A stretch of 64,000 nt of DNA from Abelmoschus esculentus (taxonomy: Eukaryota > Streptophyta > Magnoliopsida > Malvales > Malvaceae): positions 17,324,517 through 17,388,516 of the forward strand of contig JAUCBN010000005.1 in assembly GCA_035048815.1 (NCBI GenBank), written 5' to 3'. Position numbers and translations under genes: made by a program. Every line of letters begins with the position of its first letter. Position 1 is the first letter of the stretch. Positions 24,039-33,952 of the stretch are shown one piece after another. The notes under the pieces are model-generated. The model was given only the letters and a program-made list of their open reading frames with translations, was not told the DNA's origin and made no database searches.

Positions 24039-25203
24039 TGTTGAGTTGATCGGTAATGGATAATGGCCAAGAGGGGGGGTGAATTGGATATTAAAAAAAT
24101 TGTAGGAGAGATTTGGTGAAGATTAAAAAAAATTGAAGAACACAAAGAGTTATAGTGGTTCAAGCTTCGAACAAGCTCTACTCCACTACCTTAGCTCCCA
24201 CTAAGGATTTTGAAAGCAATTCACTCTTGAATTCAGCCTTTTTCTAGGTTCAAGGGATAACCTTTACAAACAAATCAATTTTCTACCCAAAATTGATTTT
24301 ACCACTCACAAGGTTTACAAAAGTTTAAATTGGCTAGAAAGATTCTTCTCACAAGAAATAATAGCCCTTAATACAAGCAAACTCTCCCCAAACTTAAATT
24401 ACAACAAATCAAAATAAAAAGTACAAGTTGGGAGGACAAAGTTTTCAATCAAGTGCTTTGAGTTGGATTTTTGAGCTTGAATGTTGCTTGATGTTCTTTC
24501 TTGTTGATATGCTTTTGAAAATGCTTCTTTTTATACCTTCTCATTGATTTCTAACCGTTGAAGTTGTTGGGAAAGTAAATATGGACGTTGGAGCTTCATC
24601 TTTCCATCATAAATGCACTCTGCAGCAGGTGGTATCGAAACACGGGGTACCTGTTTCGAAACAAGCCAAGAAAAGAAAGAGCCGTTGTGCATTTAATAGG
24701 GGGTGTATCGATACCTGTTTCGATACCAAAAGTTTCTGTGATGCCTGGTATCGAACCTTGTTTCGATACAGGCTAACCATCATTCAAAAATTAACTAACA
24801 CCAACGGTTGACTTATTTGAATCAAAAACTAGCCGTTGGGGATTAAGGGTGTATCGATACCTGTATCGATACCAGGAGTCATATTTTAAAAATTATAAAA
24901 TAATTGAAAAATTAATCAAGATGTTTCGATACCAGTATCGAAACATTGGTTGGCAGAAAGTTTTCGTATCAAACCTTGTTTTGATACCTGTTCTTGATCT
25001 CAAGAACAAGCCTTGAAAATTCCCAGGTGTATCGATACCAGTTCTCATGGTATCGATACCCTCGTGTAAAAAAAAGACTTGTAAGAATGTTTTAAAGTTC
25101 TTGGTTTGACTTAGAGATCAAGTTTTGACTTAAGGACCAGAAAATTATTTCAAAAATAGTCCTTACATTTATTTGTTATATCAAAATCAATTTTAGTTTT
25201 ACA
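24039..25203 (-). repeat. 3' LTR of the Sirevirus-type element
   Basis: It is 1165 bp, with TG..CA ends on either strand. It is nearly identical to 32503-33668. It contains a cluster of GTATCGATAC-type palindromes between about 24631 and 25070. Confidence 0.95.
24631..25070. promoter_or_regulatory. TATCGATAC palindrome cluster in the 3' LTR
   Basis: GGTATCGATACC-like palindromes and half-variants (GTATCGAAAC, GTTTCGATAC) recur about a dozen times within 440 bp, often paired as TGTTTCGATACCAGTATCG. Palindrome clusters in LTRs are described for Sireviruses; the bound factor is not known to me. Confidence 0.7.
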
Positions 25204-25220
25204 ATCTCCCCCTTTTTGAT
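25204..25220 (-). other. Polypurine tract of the Sirevirus-type element
   Basis: On the element's strand, AAAAAGGGGGAGAT lies directly before the 3' LTR start (TGTAAAAC), as expected for the plus-strand primer of reverse transcription. Confidence 0.9.
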
Positions 25221-25272
25221 ATAACAAAACCAAAAGGAAATTTTAAGTTTTGAAATAATTTTGGTTGAAAGA

Positions 25273-25358
25273 CTCCCCCTTAATATGTGCCCAAAAACAA
25301 ATTAAAAACGTTAATGGTTTCGAAAACTTAAAACTTAGAACTATCTCCCCCTTTTTGT
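25273..25358 (-). repeat. Additional polypurine boxes
   Basis: Two more copies of the purine box are seen on the element's strand: AAGGGGGAG at about 25273-25282 and AAAAAGGGGGAGAT at about 25343-25358. A further one (GGGGGAG) lies at 27531-27540, after pol. Multiple polypurine copies before the 3' LTR are a Sirevirus trait. Confidence 0.75.
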
Positions 25359-25585
25359 TAGATCAAAATCAATGAAGCATAAATAAGCATAAATAAGGTA
25401 TAATCCATAGCATATAAAAGTTCATATTAAGCATAAATGATAACAAGCAAAGTATCCAAAACATAATCCAACAAAAAATAAAGACCAAAACATAGGAAAA
25501 TAAAATAGGTGCATAAGTTCTAATATGAATGCATCATAACTAGTCTTAATAACTAAAAAGCAAAGCATAGGAAAGATCAACACGA

Positions 25586-26731
25586 TCAATCATCGGCCAT
25601 GTCATCACCATCATCATCCTCATCATCCTCATTATCTTCATCTTCCTCTTGATCTTGAGTGAGCTTTTGGCTTTGACGGAGAGCTTCAAGAGATACTCTC
25701 AAAGAGTGTCCTTGAGCCTCTAGGCTTGTCATCCGAGTGGTGATGGCATCAAAACCCGAAGTGAATTGGGTGGAGAGAGTATCAAGCTTGCCATCCATGG
25801 AATCCAAGCGGGTGTTGAGAGAGTCAAACTTAGATGTGAGGAAGGTCAACATGTCAAACTGATGGATAGGTTCCGGATCAACCGAAGCATGAGGAGGAGA
25901 AGGAGGAGCACCTCTATTCCACACACCATTGGAAGCATAGACAAAGTGAGCACGGTTGAGTGAAGTTTCTCCAATAGGCTCTTTCAAAGATCCCACCTTG
26001 TCATAAGAGCAATCGATGTCCAAATGCAAAAAGATGGTGCTTAGAATGCACGCATATGGAAAAGATTGAACAAGGGGGGTAGCACGGTTTTGGATATGCC
26101 ACACAATATCCGAGAAAACAATCCGAGCAAGGTTGGGTTGGATTTTATCACGGAAACATGTAATCCAAAAGCTATCAACTTGACGGATCCTAGAGTATCT
26201 CCCATTAGAAGGACGAATCCACCAAGAGATTATGAGATGGAGAAAACGGTCATGTGCATCAAGGGATGTAACCGACCCGGTGAAAGGAGGAAGAGAGTCT
26301 TCATCATCATTACCCTTATCCTCAAGACCAAAAACATCAAGGAAAGTAGAGACATTAATCTTGAAAGATTTTCCCATGAGAAACGATTCAATGGCTACTA
26401 CTTTACTCTTGTCCGAGGATAAAATACATCTAGCATTAGTGTAGAAAATAAGGACAAGAGTTGGAAAGAACTTGCCGGTATGAGTGAGAAAGCGCAAAAA
26501 CTTCCAATCGACGAGTTGGTCATAGTAACGAAAAGGAAATCTATGTGACGTAATGAATTGAATGTCCACACATCTTTCCTTTTTGAGATGATAGCTCCGG
26601 AAAAGATTGTAATTGTCCATTCTGCGATCAGTGTCAAGACTTTTAGCGTAGACCTTATCAAAATCAACTCGTGCAACACGAGATGATGAAGAGGATCCGG
26701 CTTCGGTACGAGAACGCTTCTTTGGTGCCAT
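25586..26731 (-). CDS. Extra ORF downstream of pol (Sirevirus env-like/ORF3 position), 381 aa
   Basis: An uninterrupted 381-codon ORF begins MAPKKRSRTEAGSSSSS and lies between pol and the 3' LTR, where Sireviruses such as soybean SIRE1 carry an envelope-like ORF. The first 20 residues are basic and serine-rich. The middle (about 40-270) is a folded region rich in aromatic residues (ISWWIRPSNGRYSRIRQVDS) resembling the 'putative plant transposon protein' families found in plant databases. Residues about 295-360 look like a coiled coil (FDSLNTRLDSMDGKLDTLS). The tail is strongly acidic (EDEDNEDDEDDDGDD). I see no signal peptide or convincing membrane segment, so an envelope role is not supported by the sequence. 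The function is unknown. It is intact although pol upstream is broken. Confidence 0.8.
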   Translation of the reverse strand: MAPKKRSRTEAGSSSSSRVARVDFDKVYAKSLDTDRRMDNYNLFRSYHLKKERCVDIQFITSHRFPFRYYDQLVDWKFLRFLTHTGKFFPTLVLIFYTNARCILSSDKSKVVAIESFLMGKSFKINVSTFLDVFGLEDKGNDDEDSLPPFTGSVTSLDAHDRFLHLIISWWIRPSNGRYSRIRQVDSFWITCFRDKIQPNLARIVFSDIVWHIQNRATPLVQSFPYACILSTIFLHLDIDCSYDKVGSLKEPIGETSLNRAHFVYASNGVWNRGAPPSPPHASVDPEPIHQFDMLTFLTSKFDSLNTRLDSMDGKLDTLSTQFTSGFDAITTRMTSLEAQGHSLRVSLEALRQSQKLTQDQEEDEDNEDDEDDDGDDMADD

Positions 26732-26734
26732 GAT

Positions 26735-27636
26735 CTAGGATTGGATTAACAAAAAATTTGGATTAGTTAAAAAAAATTATGTATGCTTGCATATACATAA
26801 TCCAATTCAATCCTATTGAGTAATCTAACAATTCAAGATATTTAAGGGTGAAAATTTTGAAAAACTATCAAAAAACCTTTTCGAACAAAAATTTATATTC
26901 GATTAAAACAAGTTTATATTTTGAGATAAAATCATAGGATTATTGAAACCCATAAGATAAACATTTAAAACAATCTCAAAAACTTAATTTTGACAAACTA
27001 GAATTGAACGAAATTAGAGGTTTTCGAAAATATACCTTGAGTGTAGATTAGGATGAATTTAGCGATTATGAAGCACCGTTTGTTGATATGATGAAGACTT
27101 TGATGCGTAGACCAAAATCCCTCAAAAAATCGTGAAGAGATCTTATTAAGAGAGGCGAAATTTATGGGATTTTAAAGGGAGGCCGGCTAGGGTTTTGGGT
27201 TTTAAATTTGGAAGTGTTTTAATGAGATTAAAATTAGGTTTAGAGTGTTTTAAACAACTTCCGTCCTCGTGTATCGATACTGGTATCGAAATAGTGTGTT
27301 TCGATACAGGTATCGAAACATGTGTATCGATGCAAGCATCGATGCCTGTTCTTCTTGACAAAAAACCAGATGGACTGATGAACAGGTATCGAAACAGGGG
27401 TTATCTGTATCGATACCTTCGACCTTTGCTTTGCATTTTGGCTACTCAAAGTACTAGAAATGAGTCTCTAAAGCCCCTAGAAGTATGCATATGATGTAAT
27501 AACATGTTTATGATGCATGAAAAGTTCATACTCCCCCTAGCAACATGCATGGAGTCATCAAGATACAAGATTTTCATAAGCATGGTTCAATTCAAGATTC
27601 AAGCAAAAAAAGAGCAAAAAGATGACACTTAGAAAG
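26735..27636 (-). other. Non-coding region between pol and the extra ORF
   Basis: About 900 bases separate the pol stop from the extra ORF. They hold one purine box and the internal TATCGATAC cluster at 27269-27418 but no ORF of note. Expression of the extra ORF would need splicing, an internal promoter or a separate transcript. Confidence 0.6.
27269..27418. promoter_or_regulatory. Internal TATCGATAC palindrome cluster upstream of the extra ORF
   Basis: Within about 150 bp there are GTATCGATACTGGTATCG, GTTTCGATACAGGTATCG, GTATCGATGCAAGCATCG, CAGGTATCGAAACAGG and TGTATCGATACC. It is the same motif family as in both LTRs of this element, placed 540-690 bp upstream of the ATG of the extra ORF. 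Confidence 0.7.
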
Positions 27637-30600
27637 TCAAGATAGGCTAGTTAGACCTAACTCTCTCCTAAGGGTCCAAAAACGCTCCTTATCCAAAGGT
27701 TTAGTAAAGATGTCCGCTAATTGATTTAAGGTGTCAACAAACTCTAAAACAACATCATTTTTAGACACATGATCTCTAATGAAATGGTGTCTAATTTCTA
27801 TGTGTTTGGTTCTAGAGTGTTGAATGGGGTTTTTGGTAAGACATATAGCACTAGTATTATCACACTTAAGAGGTATGGTGTCTACCTTAATGCCATAATC
27901 TAAAAGTTGTTGCTTCATCCATAACACTTGTGCACAACAACTTCCTAGGGAAATATACTCCGCCTCGGTGGTAGATAGAGCTACACTATTTTATTTCTTA
28001 GAGAACCAAGATATGAGCATACTACCTAGAAATTGACACGTTCCGGAAGTACTTTTCCTATCTATCTTACAACCTCCATAATCCGCATCCGAATAGGCAT
28101 GAAGATCAAAGGAAGAAGCTTTAGGATACCAAAGGCCTAAACAAGGTGTATCTCTAAGGTACCTAAAAATCCTCTTAATGGCTATAAGGTGCGATTCTCT
28201 AGGACTAGCTTGAAACCTAGCACACAAGCAAACACTAAACATAATATCCGGTCTACTTGCGGTAAGGTAAAGCAAAGAACCTATCATTGATCTATATAAC
28301 TTAGAATCAACACACTTACCTCCTTCATCCTTGTCAAGCTTAGTAGATGAGCTCATTGGTGTGGCTTGAGGTTTCACATTTTCCAAGCCAAACTTTTTGC
28401 GCATATCCTTGATGTATTTTGCTTGATTGATGAATGTACCATCCTTCCTTTGCTTGATTTGGAGTCCCAAGAAGAATGAGAGCTCCCCCATCATGCTCAT
28501 CTCGAATTCACCTTGCATTAACTTAGAAAATTCTTGACAATAACATTCATTAGTAGATCCAAAAATAATATCATCAACATAAATTTGAACTACTAAAATG
28601 TCATTTTTAAACCTTTTTATAAAAAGTGTAGTATCCACCTTCCCTTTTTCAAAACCTTTTTCAATTAGAAAGGTTGAAAGCCTTTCATACCAAGCTCTAG
28701 GAGCTTGTTTCAAACCGTATAAAGCTTTTGTTAATTTGAAAACATGGTTTGGAAATTTTGAGTCCTCAAACCCGGTGGTTGTTCAACATACACTTCTTCA
28801 TTTATAAAACCATTTAAGAAGGCACTTTTGACATCTATTTGAAAAAGCTTGAAATCATGATAACATGCAAATGCAAGTAGCATCCTAATGGCTTCCATTC
28901 TAGCTACGGGTGCATAGGTTTCATCAAAATCTATTCCCTCCTCTTGAGTGTAACCTTGAGCTACTAATCTAGCTTTATTTCTCACAATGTTACCACTCTC
29001 ATCTAGTTTGTTTCTAAAAACCCACTTAGTTCCTATAGTAGACTTATTACTAGGCCTATCAACTAATGTCCACACATTACTTCTCTCAAATTGATTTAAT
29101 TCCTCTTGCATAACCAAAATCCAAAAATCATCACTTAAGGCTTCTTTGATATTCTTAGGCTCTATGCATGAGATAAAAGCAAAATGATTCATTAATCTAA
29201 GAGAAGAACGAGTAGTTACCCCCTTGGATGGATCACCCAAGATTTCACCACTTTTAACATAGTTGAATTCCCTTGGGTAGCTCACTTCCCTTTCTTCAAG
29301 CTTTGCATTTCCCAAAGCTTCTATTGGAGGATCTTGTGCTTCCTCATTGCTTGGAATTCTATCCACCTTTGATGCTTGTCCATCACCAATGGTTTCAATG
29401 ATTCCTACATCATCATCATCACAAGAATCCTTCCTAGGAAGGAGGTTATCATCGAAAACCACATGTATAGATTCCTCTACAACTAAGGTTCTTTTGTTGA
29501 AAACTCTATAAGCCTTAGAATTTAAAGAATAACCAAGGAAAATAGCTTCATCACTTTTTGCATCAAATTTACCTAAATTGTCTTTTCCATTGTTCAAAAC
29601 AAAACACTTGCACCCAAAAGGGTGAAAATAGCTAATGTTAGGCTTTTTGGATTTTAAAATCTCATAAGGAGTTTTCTTCAAAATTGGCCTAATCATTACT
29701 CGATTTATGATGTAACAAGAAGTGTTTGTGGCTTCCGCCCAAAAATACTTAGGTAAATTGTTTTCACAAAGCATGGTTCTAGCCATTTCCTCTAAAGTTC
29801 TATTTTTCCTCTCAACTACCTCATTTTGTTGAGGAGTGCGAGGAGCCGAAAAATTGTGGCTAATACCATTTTCATTACAAAAATTTTCAAAGCCTAAATT
29901 TTGAAATTCGGTTCCATGATCACTTCTAATATGAGAAATTTTTTGATCAAGATCATTTTGAGAAAATTTCGAAAATGTGATGAAATTTTCTAAGGCCTCA
30001 TCTTTAGAACTTAGAAATAGAACCCAAGTGTATCTAGAGTAATCATCAACAATAACAAAAGCATATGATTTTCCACCCAAGCTAGTAGTTCTAATAGGTC
30101 CAAAAAGATCCATATGGATCAATTGTAACACTCTACTAGTTGAAACATCATTAATGGATTTAAAAGAAACTCTCTTTTGTTTACCCTTAGCACATGCATC
30201 ACAAATTTTATCCAAAGAAAATTTTAGTTTAGGTAAACCTTTAACTAGATTTTGGGAGGCTAGTTTCTCTAAAACACTTATGCTAGCATGACCAAGTTTC
30301 CTATGCCATAAGCATGCATCATTTTCATCACTAGCAACTAAGCATGCATGAGATATGTTTATGTCATCTAGATGCACCATGTAAATATTTCCTATGCGAT
30401 GACCTATGAGCATTGTTCTATTTGATTCTATATCAATAATTTTACAACCATTTTTATCAAAAGAGACATAGAAACCTTTATCACACAATTGACTAATGCT
30501 CAACAAATTATGCTTAAGTCCATTAACAAGTAAGACATTTTCAATGAGAATAGAGGAGTGATTACCAATAGAGCCTATACCCTCAATTTGACCTTTGGAG

Positions 30601-30704
30601 TTGTCACTAAAAGTTACTACTCCACCCTTTTTGAGCTCTAACTCCTTAAATCGTCCCTTGTCTCCGGTCATATGCCTTGAACATCCACTATCAAGGTACC
30701 ACAT
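27637..30704 (-). pseudogene. pol of the Sirevirus-type element: protease, integrase, RT, RNase H (two lesions)
   Basis: From ATG at 30704 the order is: aspartic protease (WYLDSGCSRHMTG), pre-integrase zinc region (ACLWHRKLGHASIS, CDACAKGKQ), integrase core (HMDLFGP, IRSDHGTEF, VVERKNRTL), reverse transcriptase (TKWVFRNKLDE, FQIDVKSAFLNG, then IYVDDIIFG in the next ORF) and RNase H (YSDADYGG, STTEAEYISLGS). A one-base loss near 28768-28772, just after VEQPPG, shifts the frame, and the rest of RT reads on in another frame (28713 downward). A TAA stop at 27991-27993 replaces a sense codon in RNase H. Domain content and motifs are otherwise complete. The two lesions disable this copy; the protein could only be supplied by an intact relative. 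Confidence 0.93.
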
Positions 30705-30756
30705 GTTTTGACTTGAAGCTTTGGCCTTGAAGCAATGCTCAACCTACAAACAAAAA

Positions 30757-32415
30757 TTAGTTTTTTACTTTTGGTACCCAAATCATTTTGGGTCCATGAG
30801 AGTTAGTCCCTAAAAGCTTGGTTCCCTTAGGAATCCAAGAGGCAATGACATTCATATTATTGGAAACAATAAGTTCCTTAGGAACCCAAACACTCCTAAT
30901 TTTTCTTTGTCTAAAATGCCTTTGAAAAACCTTTTGTTTGTGGTTTTGAAAATTTCTTTTGACATGGTTGGATTTTGAAGAGCTTCCTTTTTCAAAAGTT
31001 GAACTCCCAACCACTTTAATTTGTTCTTTAAGCTCATTCACCACTTTGTGGTGATTTTCACTCAAGCTTGAAACAAGGTTGTTTAAATCAACATTTTCTT
31101 TTTGAAAAAATTTTAAATCATCATTTAAATCAACAACCTTTTCTTTCAAATCCAAAATTGTTTTTGTCAAAGAATCATTTTTCATTTCTAAATCGGAAAT
31201 GGTTTTCTTGCTTTTTAAAATCGATTCTTTGAACTTCAAAACCAACTCATCATACACATCTTGTAATTCATCATAAGCTTCATAAAGTTCATCATAAGTT
31301 AAATCATTACAAGATGGTTCAAGGGTTACCTTGGGCTCATCAAGAGCCATGAGACACAAGTTGGCCACTTCATTGTCCTCATCGGATGATGACTCCTCAT
31401 CACTCCAAGTGGCAACATGAGCTTTGTGTTTCTTCTTCTTCTCGAAACTCTTCTTTTTGTATAATGGGCAATCGGTCCTAATGTGACCGGGCTTCTTGCA
31501 TTCATAGCAAATAATTTGATCTTTCTCTTCTTCTTTGCTCTTTGCTTTGAAGTCCCTCTTTCGTTGGAATCTTCGATTCCTATTTGCCCTCATAAGACTT
31601 GTGAATCTTTTGGCCACCATGGTCAATTCTTCTAGCTCTTCTTCCTCACTAGTGTCCACTTCTTCTTGTGACAATGAAGCTTTAAGAGCAATCCCTTGCT
31701 TCTTTTTCTCTACTTCCTTCTTCTCAATTTTTACCTCTTCTTTCTTTTTCTCTTCTTCTCTTCTCTTCTTCATGATCTCATGGGTAAGAAGTGATCCCAC
31801 AAGAGCATCTAGCTTTAAATTCTTCAAGTCCTTGGCTTCAATGATAGCCGTCCTTTTGCTATCCCAAGACTCGGGAAGGGAGTAGATAAGTTTCCTCACG
31901 AGCTTCTCTTCCGGAATGATCTCACCAAAGCCTTTGAGACCATTGACAATCACCGAAAATCTATCGAACATTTTGGTGATGTCTTCATCCAGCTCCATCT
32001 TGAAGTTTTCATAGTTTAGGTTGAGAAGACCAATCTTTGTTTCCTTCACATCATTGGTGCCCTCATACGTTGTCTCCAATGAGTCCCAAACTTCTTTGGC
32101 ACTTGTGCATGAAGACATCTTGGAGTAGATGTCGGGGCCTAGAGCACAAAAGAGAATGTGAAGAGCTTTATCATTGGTGGACATTCTCCTCCTTTCTTTA
32201 TCGGTCATTTTGTTCCTCTTCTTAGGTACTTGCCGATCTCCTTCTTGCTTCATGGGAATAGAGGGTCCATCTTCAATTATGTCCCAAAGGACATAGTCAT
32301 TGGAGTTGATGAATAGTCTCATCCTATTCTTCCAATAAGGATAGTTGTCTCCATTAAAGAAGGGTGGCTTGGTGATGGAGTGAGACTCGTTCCACGAACC
32401 GGAGGTAGAGGCCAT
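30757..32415 (-). CDS. gag of the Sirevirus-type element, 552 aa
   Basis: Gag forms the virus-like particle that packages the element's RNA. The reading frame is open from just after the primer site (32481), but the first ATG is at 32415 (MASTSGSWNESHS), which I take as the start. It contains the copia-type gag domain (PPFFNGDNYPYWKNRM, SAKEVWDSLE, KMFDRFSVIVNGLK), then a lysine/glutamate-rich helix, one CCHC zinc knuckle (CYECKKPGHIRTDCP) at about residues 303-317, and a C-terminal coiled-coil-like region. The ORF ends 53 bases before the pol ATG and in another frame. Confidence 0.9.
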   Translation of the reverse strand: MASTSGSWNESHSITKPPFFNGDNYPYWKNRMRLFINSNDYVLWDIIEDGPSIPMKQEGDRQVPKKRNKMTDKERRRMSTNDKALHILFCALGPDIYSKMSSCTSAKEVWDSLETTYEGTNDVKETKIGLLNLNYENFKMELDEDITKMFDRFSVIVNGLKGFGEIIPEEKLVRKLIYSLPESWDSKRTAIIEAKDLKNLKLDALVGSLLTHEIMKKRREEEKKKEEVKIEKKEVEKKKQGIALKASLSQEEVDTSEEEELEELTMVAKRFTSLMRANRNRRFQRKRDFKAKSKEEEKDQIICYECKKPGHIRTDCPLYKKKSFEKKKKHKAHVATWSDEESSSDEDNEVANLCLMALDEPKVTLEPSCNDLTYDELYEAYDELQDVYDELVLKFKESILKSKKTISDLEMKNDSLTKTILDLKEKVVDLNDDLKFFQKENVDLNNLVSSLSENHHKVVNELKEQIKVVGSSTFEKGSSSKSNHVKRNFQNHKQKVFQRHFRQRKIRSVWVPKELIVSNNMNVIASWIPKGTKLLGTNSHGPKMIWVPKVKN

Positions 32416-32488
32416 TTGATTTTTGATGTGTAGATGATCAACAACCCTTGGATCTTCTTTGGTGGAGGTGAATCCCTTCAATGATCTA

Positions 32489-32500
32489 GCTCTGATACCA
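32489..32500 (-). other. Primer-binding site
   Basis: On the element's strand TGGTATCAGAGC lies two bases after the 5' LTR. This is complementary to the 3' end of plant initiator tRNA-Met, the usual copia primer. Confidence 0.9.
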
Positions 32501-32502
32501 AT

Positions 32503-33668
32503 TGTTGAGTTGATCGGTAATGGATAATGGCCAAGAGGGGGGGTGAATTGGATATTAAAAAAATTGTAGGAGAGATTTGGTGAAGATTAAAAAAAATGAA
32601 GAACACAAAGAGTTATAGTGGTTCAAGCTTCGAACAAGCTCTACTCCACTACCTTAGCTCCCACTAAGGATTTTGAAAGCAATTCACTCTTGAATTCAGC
32701 CTTTTTCTAGGTTCAAGGGATAACCTTTACAAACAAATTAATTTTCTACCCAAAATTGATTTTACCACTCACAAGGTTTACAAAAGTTTAAATTGGCTAG
32801 AAAGATTCTTCTCACAAGAAATAATAGCCCTTAATACAAGCAAACTCTCCCCAAACTTAAATTACAACAAATCAAAATAAAAAGTACAAGTTGGGAGGAC
32901 AAGGTTTTCAATCAAGTGCTTTGAGTTGGATTTTTGAGCTTGAATGTTGCTTGATGTTCTTTCTTGTTGATATGCTTTTGAAAATGCTTCTTTTTATACC
33001 TTCTCATTGATTTCTAACCGTTGAAGTTGTTGGGAAAGTAAATATGGACGTTGGAGCTTCATCTTTCCATCATAAATGCACTCTGCAGCAGGTGGTATCG
33101 AAACACGGGGTACCTGTTTCGAAACAAGCCAAGAAAAGAAAGAGCCGTTGTGCATTTAATAGGGGGTGTATCGATACCTGTTTCGATACCAAAAGTTTCT
33201 GTGATGCCTGGTATCGAACCTTGTTTCGATACAGGCTAACCATCATTCAAAAATTAACTAACACCAACGGTTGACTTATTTGAATCAAAAACTAGCCGTT
33301 GGGGATTAAGGGTGTATCGATACCTGTATCGATACCAGGAGTCATATTTTAAAAATTATAAAATAATTGAAAAATTAATCAAGATGTTTCGATACCAGTA
33401 TCGAAACATTGGTTGGCAGAAAGTTTTCGTATCGAACCTTGTTTCGATACCTGTTCTTGATCTCAAGAACAAGCCTTGAAAATTCCCAGGTGTATCGATA
33501 CCAGTCCTCATGGTATCGATACCCTCGTGTAAAAAAAAAAGACTTGTAAGAATGTTTTAAAGTTCTTGGTTTGACTTAGAGATCAAGTTTTGACTTAAGG
33601 ACCAGAAAATTATTTCAAAAATAGTCCTTACATTTATTTGTTATATCAAAATCAATTTTAGTTTTACA
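32503..33668 (-). repeat. 5' LTR of the Sirevirus-type element
   Basis: It is 1166 bp. It matches the 3' LTR with five transitions and two small length changes in A/T runs. It should hold the element's promoter; the TATCGATAC cluster lies at about 33094-33525, upstream in transcription orientation. Confidence 0.95.
33094..33525. promoter_or_regulatory. TATCGATAC palindrome cluster in the 5' LTR
   Basis: It is the same set of palindromes and half-sites as in the 3' LTR. Two positions that are mutated in the 3' LTR (GTATCAAACC and TTTTGATACC there) read GTATCGAACC and TTTCGATACC here, so the 5' copy keeps the motif better. Confidence 0.7.
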
Positions 33669-33673
33669 CTACC

Positions 33674-33952
33674 TTTTCAAGAGCATTCACGCCTGACCTC
33701 CTTGATTTGAAAGTGGGTTAACTATCACCTTAGGTTCATTATGTTTCGAGACTTCAATTTTTATCATGTTTTGTATAACTTTTAAATGTCATGTAAATTT
33801 TTATTGTGTGCCTCACTATTCCAACATGATACTCACAACATGCATTGACATTATAACATAGAGGATAAGAAGACTAAAAGGAGTAACATAATATGGTCAA
33901 ATTAAATCAGTCTTTTGTCATTATGAATACAACTCTTTGTATAAAATTGATA
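33674..33952. repeat. 300-bp tandem repeat, remainder of unit 3
   Basis: The sequence resumes exactly where unit 3 was cut at 24038 and runs to ACTCTTTGTATAAAATTG. It differs from units 1 and 2 at several positions (for example ATGTTTCGAGA for ATGCTTCGAGA), more than they differ from each other. Confidence 0.85.

Larger units (their letters stand above)
24039..33668 (-). mobile_element. Young Sirevirus-type Ty1/copia retrotransposon (9.63 kb)
   Basis: This is a complete LTR element in minus orientation: 5' LTR 32503-33668, primer-binding site 32489-32500, gag 30757-32415, pol 27637-30704, extra ORF 25586-26731, repeated polypurine boxes, 3' LTR 24039-25203. It is flanked by an exact CTACC duplication (24034-24038 and 33669-33673). 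The LTRs differ by five transitions and two small indels, so insertion was recent. Large gag, tRNA-Met-type primer site, repeated AAAAAGGGGGAGAT boxes and an additional ORF after pol are hallmarks of the Sirevirus (SIRE/Maximus) lineage. Pol carries two lesions, so this copy cannot make a full polymerase by itself. Confidence 0.95.

Noticed and set aside
24581..24811. Short plus-strand open frames in both LTRs (repeated at 33044-33274)
   Set aside because: They translate the TATCGATAC-rich LTR region; identical occurrence in both LTRs and lack of any protein similarity argue against genes.
26066..26444. Open frames on the plus strand inside the extra ORF of the Sirevirus element
   Set aside because: They are antisense shadows of the intact 381-codon minus-strand ORF.
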